A stretch of 64,000 nucleotides of DNA from positions 593,591 to 657,590 of the forward strand of contig NZ_BBRF01000001.1 in assembly GCF_000975135.1 (NCBI RefSeq), read 5' to 3'. The translations under genes and the position numbers were made by a program. This stretch comes from Demequina aurantiaca (GTDB taxonomy: Bacteria; Actinomycetota; Actinomycetes; Actinomycetales; Demequinaceae). This document shows, piece after piece, positions 10,039-17,474 of the stretch (positions are counted from its first letter, which is position 1; every line of letters starts with the position of its first letter). The notes under the pieces are model-generated. The model saw only the letters and a list, made by a program, of their open reading frames with translations, searched no databases and was not told the origin of the DNA.

Positions 10039-10090
10039 GAGAGCTCTCCGTGCGTTGGTGCGTGGGTGAAAGGGGAAGGATGGGGCGTGG

Positions 10091-10321
10091 CTAGGCGCCT
10101 ACGGTGTAGCCGGCCTTGGTCACGGCCTCGTCGATGGCGAACTCGAGATCATCGACGGGCACAGTGCCGTCGGAGTGCACGGCGACCTGACCGGTCGCTA
10201 CGTCGATGTCGGCGCCGGAGATACCGTCAGCCGCAACCAGGGCCTCGCGCACGGTGGTGGCGCAGCCCTCGCACGTCATGCCCTCGACAGAGAGTTCAAT
10301 GATGGTCGTTGAAGTAGTCAT
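10091..10321 (-). CDS. copZ: copper chaperone, heavy-metal-associated domain
   Basis: A 76-residue single HMA domain with the metal site GMTCEGC (C17 and C20), followed by the usual ferredoxin-like fold sequence. It hands Cu(I) to CopA or to the regulator. Normal length for CopZ. The ATG begins 6 bases after a -10 box, so the transcript seems to have no leader. It lies between the MerR-type regulator gene and copA in a three-gene cluster. Confidence 0.93.
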   Translation of the reverse strand: MTTSTTIIELSVEGMTCEGCATTVREALVAADGISGADIDVATGQVAVHSDGTVPVDDLEFAIDEAVTKAGYTVGA

Positions 10322-10327
10322 AACCTC

Positions 10328-10359
10328 AACATAGACCTTACAGTGTGCTGGAAGGTCAA
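10328..10359 (-). promoter_or_regulatory. MerR-type copper promoter/operator of copZ-copA
   Basis: On the minus strand a -35 box TTGACC (10354-10359) and a -10 box TATGTT (10328-10333) are separated by 20 bases, the over-long spacing typical of MerR-controlled promoters. The dyad GACCTT...AAGGTC (10334-10339 and 10352-10357) fills the spacer, much as in E. coli CueR targets. Confidence 0.85.
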
Positions 10360-10372
10360 GCCGTACGCCGAC

Positions 10373-10768
10373 TTAGTGCGCGAGCACCTGGCATGCGTTC
10401 GGGTCATTGCAGTTCGCCGGGTCCAGGCTTGCCGCCCGGCGGGACAGTGCCGTGAGCTCTCCCTTCGCCGCAAGCAGGCTCGCGATTTGCAGGTCGATGT
10501 CCGCAAGGTGACGGTCCACCAGCGCGCGGGTGTGCTGGCACGTGGACTCGCCGTCGTCCTTCATGCCCAGGATCTGCCCCGCCTCGGCGAGCGTCAGGCC
10601 CGATGCCTGGGCGTCACGAATGAACCGCAACCGATCAACGGCGTCGTCGCTGTAGTCGCGGTAGCCGGAGGCCGTGCGACCCGGAGCGGGCATCAGCCCG
10701 ATGCTCTCGTAGTACCGCACGGTCTTCGCCGTCACGTGGCCGGCCTCGGCAAGTTCACCAATCTTCAT
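10373..10768 (-). CDS. MerR-family copper-responsive regulator
   Basis: Dimeric regulator of 131 residues that would twist the copZ promoter into an active form when it binds metal. The N-terminal winged helix (MKIGELAEAG, TVRYYESIGL, GYRDY) is standard, followed by the dimerisation helix. C120 and C126 (CNDPNAC) form the metal loop. C77 occupies the position of Ser77 in E. coli CueR; divalent sensors such as ZntR and MerR have Cys there, which is odd for a Cu(I) sensor. An upstream extension of the open frame is not used: the ATG at 10768 fits the family start and has TATCGT 6 bases upstream. It is encoded directly upstream of its presumed operator. Confidence 0.9.
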   Translation of the reverse strand: MKIGELAEAGHVTAKTVRYYESIGLMPAPGRTASGYRDYSDDAVDRLRFIRDAQASGLTLAEAGQILGMKDDGESTCQHTRALVDRHLADIDLQIASLLAAKGELTALSRRAASLDPANCNDPNACQVLAH

Positions 10769-10774
10769 GGCTCC

Positions 10775-10780
10775 ACGATA
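10775..10780 (-). promoter_or_regulatory. -10 box of the MerR-type gene (leaderless start)
   Basis: TATCGT on the minus strand, then GGAGCC and the ATG; it supports the start at 10768 over the longer frame. Confidence 0.5.
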
Positions 10781-10862
10781 CGCCAATTCATTCCATCTGG
10801 CTAGAACGTTACGTCCCGCCCAAGGTGCCATCCGATGCGCACCTGGACCCACCATCGGCCGC

Positions 10863-10868
10863 TACTGT
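10863..10868 (+). promoter_or_regulatory. -10 box of the racemase gene (leaderless start)
   Basis: TACTGT is followed by seven bases and the ATG at 10876, which supports this start over one 17 codons earlier. Confidence 0.5.
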
Positions 10869-10875
10869 GAAAAGC

Positions 10876-11580
10876 ATGAGAACTACACCCCGTCGACTCG
10901 GCCTCCTGGGAGGCATCACCTGGCACAGCTCCATCGAGATGGAGCGCGCCATCAACGACGGCGTGAACGACGCGCTCGGCGGGAGCAGCTCCGGTGACCT
11001 CCTGGTGCGCTCCTACAACTTCCAACACATCGCCGACGCTCAGGCCGCCGGGGATTGGGAGGGCCTTGGGGCCGAGTTCGCGGCCGATGCCGTGGGCTTG
11101 CAGAGTGCCGGCGCCGAGGCCATCATGATTTGCGCGAACACGATGCACAAGGTCGCTCCGGCGGTCGAGGCGGCCATCGACGTGCCGCTGATTCACATGC
11201 TCGACGCCACCGCCGATGCCATCCTCGCCCAGGACCTCGACACCGTCGCCCTGTTGGGTACCGGCTACACGATGCGCGACCCCTTCTACCGGGATCACAT
11301 GGCCACGCGCGGCATCACCACCCTTGCCCCCGCGGAACCGGCCCTCAGTGAACTACACGAGCTGATCTACGGCTCGCTCGCCAAAGGCGTCATCCCCGAA
11401 GGCGCGCGCGAGCAGGTACTGGCAATCCTCGACCCGCTGCTGGAGCAGGGCGCTCAGGGAATGATCTCCGGCTGCACCGAGATTCCCATGGTCGTCACGC
11501 AGCCCGACATCGACGTGCCCTACTTCGACTCCGCCGGGCTGTTCGTGGACGCCGCACTGAGGTTCTGCCTGGAGGACTAG
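10876..11580 (+). CDS. aspartate/glutamate racemase family protein
   Basis: Cofactor-independent racemase fold, 234 residues. The N-terminal LGLLGGITWHSS loop and the two catalytic cysteines C86 (MICANTMHK) and C200 (ISGCTEIP) are present, as in YgeA and amino-acid racemases that interconvert L- and D-aspartate or glutamate. The true substrate cannot be told from sequence. An in-frame ATG at 10825 would add 17 residues without family similarity. The gene is divergent from the MerR-type gene, with about 107 bases between starts, and stands alone: the neighbour downstream is convergent. Confidence 0.85.
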   Translation: MRTTPRRLGLLGGITWHSSIEMERAINDGVNDALGGSSSGDLLVRSYNFQHIADAQAAGDWEGLGAEFAADAVGLQSAGAEAIMICANTMHKVAPAVEAAIDVPLIHMLDATADAILAQDLDTVALLGTGYTMRDPFYRDHMATRGITTLAPAEPALSELHELIYGSLAKGVIPEGAREQVLAILDPLLEQGAQGMISGCTEIPMVVTQPDIDVPYFDSAGLFVDAALRFCLED

Positions 11581-11588
11581 CGCAGTAA

Positions 11589-12617
11589 CTAAGCCCAGCC
11601 GGCCGCGTCAAGGACATCCTCGGCCACCTCTGCGCGCGAGCGGTTCTCACCGGCATCCATGGCAGTCATAACGATCGCGTCGTCCAGGTCCTGGCTGTCG
11701 AGCGAGTCGCTCAGCTCCACGGTGCGCGCGAGCGCCCAGTCCCGCCACTTGCCCTCCGGCTCGCGCACGGACAGGCGCGCCTCGCGCACGTCCAACGGCG
11801 CGTCCACGCGGACGATGCTGACGTCGGCTTGTCCCGCCACACTCGCAAAGGCGGTGGCGCAGCGGGCACGGTCGTCGGCGTCCTCCAGGACGCGAGAGAT
11901 CACGACCAGCCCACACCCCCGTGCCCGATACACGGGTGCCGTTGCTGCGAGGTTCTGGAAAAACAGCGCCTGGTTGTACGGGTCGTCCGCGGGGGGTGGA
12001 ACGGCCTGGCATAGAAAGTCGCCATCGATGAAGGCTGAGCGAGACCCGCGCGCCTCCAAGGCGTCGAACACGGCGGCGGCGCTGGTGGTCTTTCCCGCGC
12101 CGATGCTGCCGTTCACCACCAGCACTCGGGTGGGCAGTTCCTTCGCGAAACACACCGAGCGCGGATCCTCGTTGTATTGACCGTATGGCTCGATGCGGTG
12201 ATACCCGAGCGCCTCGTACAGGGCGATCGCGGCTGGCTGCTCGGTGCCGGTCTCGAGGGCGATGCTCGTGGCACCCGATCGCCGCGCGGCGGCCTCGAGC
12301 GCGCCCATCATGACGCGTGAGTATCCCCGGCGACGATGCTCCGGCCGGACGTAGAGGCGCTTGGCCTCAATGGTTCCCAGAGGCAGGTCGTACGCCGGCC
12401 ATTGGAGCATCGCGGTAGCAATGTCCTCACCCGACTCGTCCGCACCTACCAGCGACGCATAGACGCGGGAGAGGTCGATCGCATCATCGAACGCCTCGCC
12501 CTCCGGGGCATCGACGTGCCCGTCGTCTCCGTAAACCACCCGCATCTCGGCCTGCTGTTCGTCCCAGAGGCCCCGGGCCGCGGCATCGTCCGACTGGACG
12601 CGGCGAATGGAGAGCAC
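11589..12617 (-). CDS. GNAT acetyltransferase fused to a P-loop kinase-like domain
   Basis: Two domains in 342 residues. Residues 1-160 are a GNAT acetyltransferase: acetyl-CoA motif RPEHRRRGYSRVMMGAL (91-107), then ALYEALGYHRIEPYG and the ending CFAKEL. Residues 165-342 are a P-loop domain with Walker A GSIGAGKTT (170-178), a FIDGDFL segment and an RVDAPLDVREARLSVREP stretch, like AAA_33/gluconate-kinase-type small-molecule kinases. The join is in frame with no sign of a sequencing slip. GTG start, with AGAGGA 8 bases upstream. It follows the HxlR-type gene by 25 bases. The fusion suggests acetylation and phosphorylation of one small molecule such as an antibiotic or nucleoside, but no substrate is indicated. 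Confidence 0.8.
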   Translation of the reverse strand: MLSIRRVQSDDAAARGLWDEQQAEMRVVYGDDGHVDAPEGEAFDDAIDLSRVYASLVGADESGEDIATAMLQWPAYDLPLGTIEAKRLYVRPEHRRRGYSRVMMGALEAAARRSGATSIALETGTEQPAAIALYEALGYHRIEPYGQYNEDPRSVCFAKELPTRVLVVNGSIGAGKTTSAAAVFDALEARGSRSAFIDGDFLCQAVPPPADDPYNQALFFQNLAATAPVYRARGCGLVVISRVLEDADDRARCATAFASVAGQADVSIVRVDAPLDVREARLSVREPEGKWRDWALARTVELSDSLDSQDLDDAIVMTAMDAGENRSRAEVAEDVLDAAGWA

Positions 12618-12642
12618 GTTCAGATCCTCTTGGCGCGGGCAG

Positions 12643-12984
12643 CTAGGCCTTGACGGGCGGTTGCAGGTTGCTGGACGCCCACTGCCCGAGTTGCTCGAGC
12701 ACCGGCACCAGGTGCTTGCCGCCGTCAGTGAGGGCGTAAGAGACGGCGATGGGCGGGCCGGGATTGACGCTACGGGTCACCAGGGTGACCTCCGCGAGTT
12801 CGGAGAGCCGGTCGGACAGCACCGCGTCGCTGATCCCGGGTACCGCGCGTCGCAACTCCGCAAAGCACAGCGGGCCCTTGCCCAGCGTGGCGATGATCAT
12901 CCCGTTCCAGCGCTTGCCGAGGATCGTGAAAGCGAGGCTGACGGCGCCATCGCACGCATTGTGCTCGCTGATCTCGGTTTCCAT
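12643..12984 (-). CDS. HxlR-family transcriptional regulator, possibly redox-sensing
   Basis: Winged-helix dimer of 113 residues with the HxlR signature: CDG near the N-terminus (C11), LGKRWNGMIIATL, FAELRRAVPGISDAVLSDRL and YALTDGGKHL. A single N-terminal Cys before the first helix is the redox switch in YodB, CatR and HypR of Bacillus. The divergent neighbour is an azoreductase, the same kind of target YodB controls, and two copies of a 9-base near-palindrome lie between them. The start at 12984 is chosen because it opens with METEISEHNACDG; the longer frame runs through the operator region. Confidence 0.88.
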   Translation of the reverse strand: METEISEHNACDGAVSLAFTILGKRWNGMIIATLGKGPLCFAELRRAVPGISDAVLSDRLSELAEVTLVTRSVNPGPPIAVSYALTDGGKHLVPVLEQLGQWASSNLQPPVKA

Positions 12985-13013
12985 GCCACGAGTGTACCGT
13001 GCTACGCTCTGTC

Positions 13014-13042
13014 TAGTCACTATTTTTTTATTAGTCACTATT
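13014..13042. promoter_or_regulatory. paired operators between HxlR and azoreductase genes
   Basis: TAGTCACTATT occurs at 13014-13024 and again at 13032-13042, 18 bases apart. The core TAGT-C-ACTA is itself a hyphenated palindrome. The two copies lie 30 bases before the HxlR start on one side and 24 before the azoreductase start on the other, well placed for control of both genes. Confidence 0.75.
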
Positions 13043-13065
13043 GACACCCAACTCATGGAGAAGAA

Positions 13066-13719
13066 ATGACACTGTTTCGTCTGGACGCAAGCATCATGCC
13101 CGCCACCTCAGCAAGCCGCGCGCTCGGCGACATCGTCGAGCAGGAGTGGGCCGCGGCTCACCCCGATTCCGCGGTCACTCGTCGCGACCTTACGGCCGAC
13201 CCGGTCCCCGCGACCGCGTGGCAGAACGCGGTGCTCGGCGGCTTCACCCCCGAGGGCGACCGCTCGCCCGCACAGCTCGAGGCTGGCGCGCTTGCCAAGA
13301 CTCTCGCGGACGAAGTTGTTGACGCCGACGCACTGCTGTTCGACGTGCCGCTGTACAACTTTGGTGTTTCACAGCACTTCAAGACCTGGTTCGACCTGGT
13401 CAAGACGGACCCCCGCATCGGCTCCGCAGTCACTGCCGTCAATGGCAAGCCCGCGACACTTGTGACCGTGCTGGGCGGCAACTACTCCGAGGGAACGCCC
13501 AAGGAGGGGTGGGACCACTCCACCGAGTGGCTGGTCCGCGTCCTGCGCGACGTCCTCGGGCTCGACCTTCGCGTAGTGTCGCGCTCGTTCACGCTCGTGG
13601 GTGTGGACCCGGCGCTGAATGACTTCACCGAGATGGCCGCTGGCCTCAAGAGCGACGCGGAAGAGGTCGCACGCAAGTCCGGTCGCGAGCTTGCCGCACT
13701 GCGCGGCGCTGCCGCCTAG
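13066..13719 (+). CDS. azoR: FMN-dependent NADH-azoreductase
   Basis: Flavodoxin-like cytoplasmic quinone/azo reductase of 217 residues, which uses NAD(P)H to reduce quinones or azo bonds by two electrons. LFRLDASIMPATSASRALGD is the FMN phosphate loop region, and PLYNFGVSQHFKTWFDLV is the AzoR signature around the isoalloxazine site; VLGGNYSEG follows. The strong site GGAGAAGAA precedes the ATG. It is divergent from the HxlR-type gene and shares the operator region with it, which suggests induction by quinones or other electrophiles. Confidence 0.9.
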   Translation: MTLFRLDASIMPATSASRALGDIVEQEWAAAHPDSAVTRRDLTADPVPATAWQNAVLGGFTPEGDRSPAQLEAGALAKTLADEVVDADALLFDVPLYNFGVSQHFKTWFDLVKTDPRIGSAVTAVNGKPATLVTVLGGNYSEGTPKEGWDHSTEWLVRVLRDVLGLDLRVVSRSFTLVGVDPALNDFTEMAAGLKSDAEEVARKSGRELAALRGAAA

Positions 13720-13742
13720 GTCCGGCACCAAGCACAAACACG

Positions 13743-13781
13743 AACGGTTCCGCCCGGCCACGATGGCCGAGCGGAACCGTT
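13743..13781. terminator. bidirectional terminator between azoR and ferritin
   Basis: AACGGTTCCGC (13743-13753) pairs perfectly with GCGGAACCGTT (13771-13781), and CGGCCA with TGGCCG inside. The hairpin stands between two convergent genes. Confidence 0.85.
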
Positions 13782-13807
13782 GTCGTTTGAGGTGACGCGA
13801 GCGCTCG

Positions 13808-14341
13808 CTAGAGCACTCCACCAGCAGCGCCAGGAGCATCGGCGTCGACGCCGCCGTCACCCACCTGCTCGCGAGCCACGAAGTTCTCGATGTCGAACAG
13901 GTTGCCGCTGGCACGCTGCGCGACCGTGAGGAGAGTCGACATGGAGGCGACCTCCTCGACCTGCTCCTTGAGGAACCACAGCAGGAACTGCTCGGACAGC
14001 ACGTCACCCTCGGCACGGGCGGCCGCGAAGAGCGCCTCGATCTGCTTGGTGACCTGCTTCTCCTGCGCAAGAGCGAGCTCAATGGGCTCGGTGACGGAAC
14101 CGAAGCCGTTCTTTGGCTCCTTGCCGGCAGGGATCTCGACCTTAAGGTCGCGGTCCAGCATGTACTGGACGATCATCATGCCGTGATTGCGCTCCTCGAC
14201 CGCCTGGCGGTAGAAGTGAGCGGCGAGCTGGGGAAGGTCTTCGGAGTCGAAGTACACCGCGATCGCGATGTACTGCGTGTGGGCGTCGAGTTCCACGCCC
14301 ACCTGGGCCCTGAGCAATGATTCAAAAGTGTCGTTTGTCAT
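13808..14341 (-). CDS. ferritin
   Basis: Iron-storage protein of 177 residues forming a 24-subunit shell. The four-helix bundle has the ferroxidase ligands in order: E17 region (LLRAQVGVELDAHTQY), AVEERNHGMMIVQYM with the ERNH motif, and FLKEQVEEVASM. No methionine ligand typical of haem bacterioferritin stands out, so non-haem ferritin (like BfrB of Mycobacterium) is the better call. The C-terminus ends in a Gly/Ala/Asp-rich tail (residues 160-177), also seen in actinobacterial ferritins. The start has a -10-like box 6 bases upstream and no Shine-Dalgarno. Confidence 0.93.
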   Translation of the reverse strand: MTNDTFESLLRAQVGVELDAHTQYIAIAVYFDSEDLPQLAAHFYRQAVEERNHGMMIVQYMLDRDLKVEIPAGKEPKNGFGSVTEPIELALAQEKQVTKQIEALFAAARAEGDVLSEQFLLWFLKEQVEEVASMSTLLTVAQRASGNLFDIENFVAREQVGDGGVDADAPGAAGGVL

Positions 14342-14347
14342 ATCGCC

Positions 14348-14353
14348 AGCCTA
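14348..14353 (-). promoter_or_regulatory. -10 box of the ferritin gene (leaderless start)
   Basis: TAGGCT on the minus strand, then GGCGAT and the ferritin ATG. Confidence 0.5.
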
Positions 14354-14500
14354 GGCCGCGACCACACAATGCGCTAGCAAGGACAGGCTCAACTCAGTGA
14401 GGCGCACCTGACCTCCGCGCGCCCTGGAACGATGCGGGAATGACGGCTTCCCAGGTCACGTTGAAGCGGACAGTAGACACATCAACCATTGGACAACTCC

Positions 14501-15532
14501 ATGAAGAACTTTGGCTTTCTCTCCTTTGGCCACTGGTCGGCTGCGCCCGGTTCCAGGACGCGCGATGCTGGCGAGACCGTGCGCGACACCATCGACTTGG
14601 CGGTCGCGGCCGAGGAGGCAGGCATGGACGGCGCATGGATCCGAGTGCATCACTACGAGCAGAACCTGTCCTCGCCCTTCCCCCTCCTCGCCGCGATGGC
14701 CGCACGCACGTCGCGCATCGAACTGGGAACCGGCGTCATCAACATGCGCTACGAGAACCCGCTATACATGGCGGAACTCGCGGCCACCGCTGACCTGGTG
14801 TCGACAGGTCGACTCCAGCTTGGCGTCTCGCGCGGCTCTCCCGAGCCAGCGGCCGATGGCCCAGCCAGCTTTGGCTACCCGCTTCCCGTGGGCAAACTGC
14901 CGGTTGAGGACGCGGCGGAGCGAATTGCGCTCTTCCGCAAGGCGATCTCGGGTGAGGGGATCGCGGAGCCTGGCGCGAATGCCCACGTGCTCGCCGGTCA
15001 GAAACTACCGATCACTCCGCAGTCGCCGGGACTCTCACAGCGCATCTGGTACGGCGCGGGCAACACCGACAGCGCTAAGCGAGTCGGCTCACTCGGTATG
15101 CATCTGATGTCTTCGACGCTTGTTCTCGAGGCCACGGGCGAGCCGCTCGGCACCGTCCAGGCTCGCCAGATCGCGGCCTATCGCGAGGCGTGGGACGCGG
15201 CCGGTCATGACGGCAAGCCCCGCGTGTCCGTGAGCCGATCCATCATGCCCATCTTCGACGACGCATCCGAGCGCTACTTTGGCGGCATACTCGCACGCGA
15301 GTCCATGGGCGGCAACGAGGATCAGATCGGCTACATCGACAACGCCAAGGGAACGTTCGGCAAGACCTACGTAGGTGCGCCGGACAAGATCGTGGCAGAG
15401 CTGCTCCGGGACGAGGCCGTCATGGCTGCGGACACTGTCCTGGTCACGGTGCCCAATCAACTGGGCGCGGAGTTCAATGGGCGCACGTTTGAGGTCCTCG
15501 CGCGCGACATCAAGCCCGCGCTCGGGGAGTAG
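14501..15532 (+). CDS. LLM-class flavin-dependent oxidoreductase
   Basis: Bacterial-luciferase-like (beta/alpha)8 flavin enzyme of 343 residues, using FMNH2 or F420. Landmarks: NFGFLSFGHWS at the N-terminus, WIRVHHYEQNLSSPFPLLAAMAA, IELGTGVINMRYENPLYMAE, and the LQLGVSRGSPEP loop. The substrate is unknown; this subgroup includes uncharacterised monooxygenases. A TTG at 14489 would add four residues; I prefer the ATG because MKNFGFLSFG is the natural family start, although neither has a clear Shine-Dalgarno sequence. It is isolated: ferritin is divergent and the next gene is 43 bases on. Confidence 0.85.
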   Translation: MKNFGFLSFGHWSAAPGSRTRDAGETVRDTIDLAVAAEEAGMDGAWIRVHHYEQNLSSPFPLLAAMAARTSRIELGTGVINMRYENPLYMAELAATADLVSTGRLQLGVSRGSPEPAADGPASFGYPLPVGKLPVEDAAERIALFRKAISGEGIAEPGANAHVLAGQKLPITPQSPGLSQRIWYGAGNTDSAKRVGSLGMHLMSSTLVLEATGEPLGTVQARQIAAYREAWDAAGHDGKPRVSVSRSIMPIFDDASERYFGGILARESMGGNEDQIGYIDNAKGTFGKTYVGAPDKIVAELLRDEAVMAADTVLVTVPNQLGAEFNGRTFEVLARDIKPALGE

Positions 15533-15562
15533 ACGACTTCACGGGCCACCGTACCGCTGGTG

Positions 15563-15568
15563 TAACGT
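15563..15568 (+). promoter_or_regulatory. -10 box of the small membrane-protein gene (leaderless start)
   Basis: TAACGT is followed by seven bases and the GTG at 15576. This favours that GTG over the in-frame ATG at 15600. Confidence 0.45.
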
Positions 15569-15575
15569 CTTCCCC

Positions 15576-15959
15576 GTGCCAGACAGATCCAAGCCCGAGA
15601 TGCCTCATGGCCGCCCCGCACGCAAAGAGTGGGGGCCGCTAGCGCTCGCCGTTCTCACGACGGTCGCGATGCTGATCTACAGCGCTATGTATGCGAGTTC
15701 GGTCTGGGCCGACCTTGAGGTATCGCTACGAGTCCTTGTCGCGGGCTCCATCATCGTGGGCCTCAGCTCATCGATATTCGCGGCACGGTCCGTGCACCAC
15801 AAGAACTGGGGCTGGGCCTCGGGCGCTGCGGCACTCGCCTTCATCACGCCTACCGGGTTCGTGCCCATTCCCCGCACCATGACGCTGATTCTGGCGGGAT
15901 GGACGCTCTACCTGTTCTTCCGAGATCGTCGCGCGAACGGCCCGGCGGGACAGCACTAG
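15576..15959 (+). CDS. small membrane protein of unknown function
   Basis: A 127-residue protein with a charged N-terminus (about 24 residues, rich in Arg/Lys/Glu) and four predicted transmembrane helices: LALAVLTTVAMLIYSAMYA, LRVLVAGSIIVGLSSSIFA, WGWASGAAALAFITPTGFV and MTLILAGWTLYLFF. Ends with a basic cytoplasmic tail. No family is recognised. It may start at the ATG at 15600, eight codons later. It is followed by 72 bases and then the convergent purQ. Confidence 0.65.
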   Translation: MPDRSKPEMPHGRPARKEWGPLALAVLTTVAMLIYSAMYASSVWADLEVSLRVLVAGSIIVGLSSSIFAARSVHHKNWGWASGAAALAFITPTGFVPIPRTMTLILAGWTLYLFFRDRRANGPAGQH

Positions 15960-16031
15960 TCGCTCCTCAGCCGCCGCCTCGACGATGCTCCTACGACGAG
16001 GCCAGCCCCTGCATCGGCTGACTGAAGCCTC

Positions 16032-16736
16032 TTAGGCGTTGGCGAGCAAGGACGAGATGGCGCTCGTGAAGAAGGTCAGGCCGTCGGTTCCGGCGCGGCC
16101 CTCCTCTGTCGAGTCGGGGCCGAATCCGCGCTCGACCGCGTGTTCGGGGTGCGGCATGAGGCCCACCACGTTGCCGCGCGCGTTGGTGATGCCGGCGATG
16201 TCGCGTCGCGAACCGTTCGGGTTCCAGCCCACGTAGCGGAAGGCCACGCGACCCTCGGCCTCGAGCTCGTCGAGGGTGTGCTCGTCGGCGACGTACTGGC
16301 CGTCCTGGTTCTTCAGCGGCACGATGATGTCCTGGCCGTCCTCGTACTCGCGAGTCCAGTCGGTGTCCGCGTTCTCGACGCGTAGCGTCTGGTCGCGGCA
16401 GATGAAGTGCAGGTGCTCGTTCTTGATCATCGATCCCGGCAGCAGGTGGACCTCGGTCAGCACCTGAAAACCGTTGCAGATGCCCAGCACCGGCATGCCG
16501 CCGTTGGCCGCGTCCACGATCTTCTCCGTGATGGGAGAGAAGCGCGAGATGGCACCTGCGCGCAGATAGTCTCCGTAGCTGAAACCACCGGGGAGGACAA
16601 TCGCGTCGACGTCCTTGAGGTCGGGCTCCGCATGGAAAAGCGAGACCGGTTCGGCACCTGCGAGGCGGACGGCGCGTGCCGCGTCGCGGTCGTCGAGCGT
16701 GCCGGGGAACGTGACGACGCCGATGCGGGCGGTCAT
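16032..16736 (-). CDS. purQ: phosphoribosylformylglycinamidine synthase, glutaminase subunit
   Basis: Glutaminase half of FGAM synthase (234 residues), which passes ammonia to PurL with PurS as the third subunit in the fourth step of purine synthesis. [15 protein letters not shown] forms the oxyanion region, C87 (LGICNGFQ) is the nucleophile, and [11 protein letters not shown] near the C-terminus supplies His and Glu. Normal length. It abuts purS with no bases between stop and start, so the two are co-translated. purL is not in the window and does not follow directly: a convergent gene lies downstream. Confidence 0.96.
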   Translation of the reverse strand: MTARIGVVTFPGTLDDRDAARAVRLAGAEPVSLFHAEPDLKDVDAIVLPGGFSYGDYLRAGAISRFSPITEKIVDAANGGMPVLGICNGFQVLTEVHLLPGSMIKNEHLHFICRDQTLRVENADTDWTREYEDGQDIIVPLKNQDGQYVADEHTLDELEAEGRVAFRYVGWNPNGSRRDIAGITNARGNVVGLMPHPEHAVERGFGPDSTEEGRAGTDGLTFFTSAISSLLANA

Positions 16737-16988
16737 TTAGTTCTCCTCGACGGCGACCGAGACCACGTCTTCGATGACCGGGTTGGATAGCATCGTCTCC
16801 GCGGCCTCGCGAGCCTTAGCGAGCACCTCGTCGGTGACCTCACCGTCAACGGTCAGTTCGAATCGCTTGCCCTGGCGCACGCCGGCAAACTGGTCGAATC
16901 CCAGACGCGGGAGTGCGGCGCCAACTGCCTTGCCCTGCGGGTCAAGGATCTCGGGCTTGGGCATCACATGTACGACGATGGTGGCCAT
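16737..16988 (-). CDS. purS: phosphoribosylformylglycinamidine synthase subunit PurS
   Basis: Small structural subunit (83 residues) that bridges PurQ and PurL. VHVMPKPEILDPQGKAV and RQGKRFELTVDG are the family's conserved segments. An upstream TTG would add two residues; the ATG at 16988 stands 6 bases after TAGACT and is the better start. Its stop touches the purQ start. Confidence 0.94.
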   Translation of the reverse strand: MATIVVHVMPKPEILDPQGKAVGAALPRLGFDQFAGVRQGKRFELTVDGEVTDEVLAKAREAAETMLSNPVIEDVVSVAVEEN

Positions 16989-16994
16989 GGGCAA

Positions 16995-17000
16995 AGTCTA
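16995..17000 (-). promoter_or_regulatory. -10 box of purS-purQ (leaderless start)
   Basis: TAGACT on the minus strand, then TTGCCC and the purS ATG. It overlaps no neighbouring gene and implies that purSQ has its own promoter. Confidence 0.55.
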
Positions 17001-17009
17001 GCGGCAGTC

Positions 17010-17426
17010 TCAGCAGACAAAGTTGTACTCGATCTTGTCGGTGGTTAGCCAGGTGGTGAGGTCGCCGCTGTCGGAGCGGAAGTACGCGTATCCACCGTCG
17101 TAGACGACCAGTGTTCCCGTGTCGTCTCCAGGGCCAGGGGCCACGACTGCTTTTGTCGAACGCGACATCCCAAGTCCGGGCATATCCACCGCTGCGAACG
17201 CCACGGGTGTGGGGAAGTCCTCCTCGTCCTCGGGGTCGAACTGGTACCAGGTCACGCCGTCAAAGGTCAGCGTCTCGTTTCCACAGGCGGGGTAGTACTC
17301 GACGCCCTCGACTACCTGCCGCTGCTCGCCGGGCGATCCCGACCCCGCCGCGGCACAGCCCGTCAGGGCGGCGACGGCTCCAAGGGCGACGGCCGCCAAG
17401 GCCAGGGTCTTCTGAAAAGGCTTCAT
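17010..17426 (-). CDS. lipoprotein of unknown function
   Basis: Secreted 138-residue protein with a lipoprotein signal: basic start (MKPFQK), hydrophobic run, and lipobox LTGC near residue 25. The mature part contains three further cysteines (YYPACGNE, and the terminal NFVC) and a PEDEEDFPTPVAF segment, with Trp/Tyr-rich strands. No family is recognised. The start at the MKPFQ methionine was chosen because it directly begins a signal peptide; the frame is open 14 codons further upstream. Its stop lies 21 bases from the purS start, so it could feed some transcription into purSQ. Confidence 0.72.
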   Translation of the reverse strand: MKPFQKTLALAAVALGAVAALTGCAAAGSGSPGEQRQVVEGVEYYPACGNETLTFDGVTWYQFDPEDEEDFPTPVAFAAVDMPGLGMSRSTKAVVAPGPGDDTGTLVVYDGGYAYFRSDSGDLTTWLTTDKIEYNFVC

Positions 17427-17474
17427 ACAGATAGGACGGCCGATGCTCGGGAAACGTTGGGTTCTCACCGCGAC

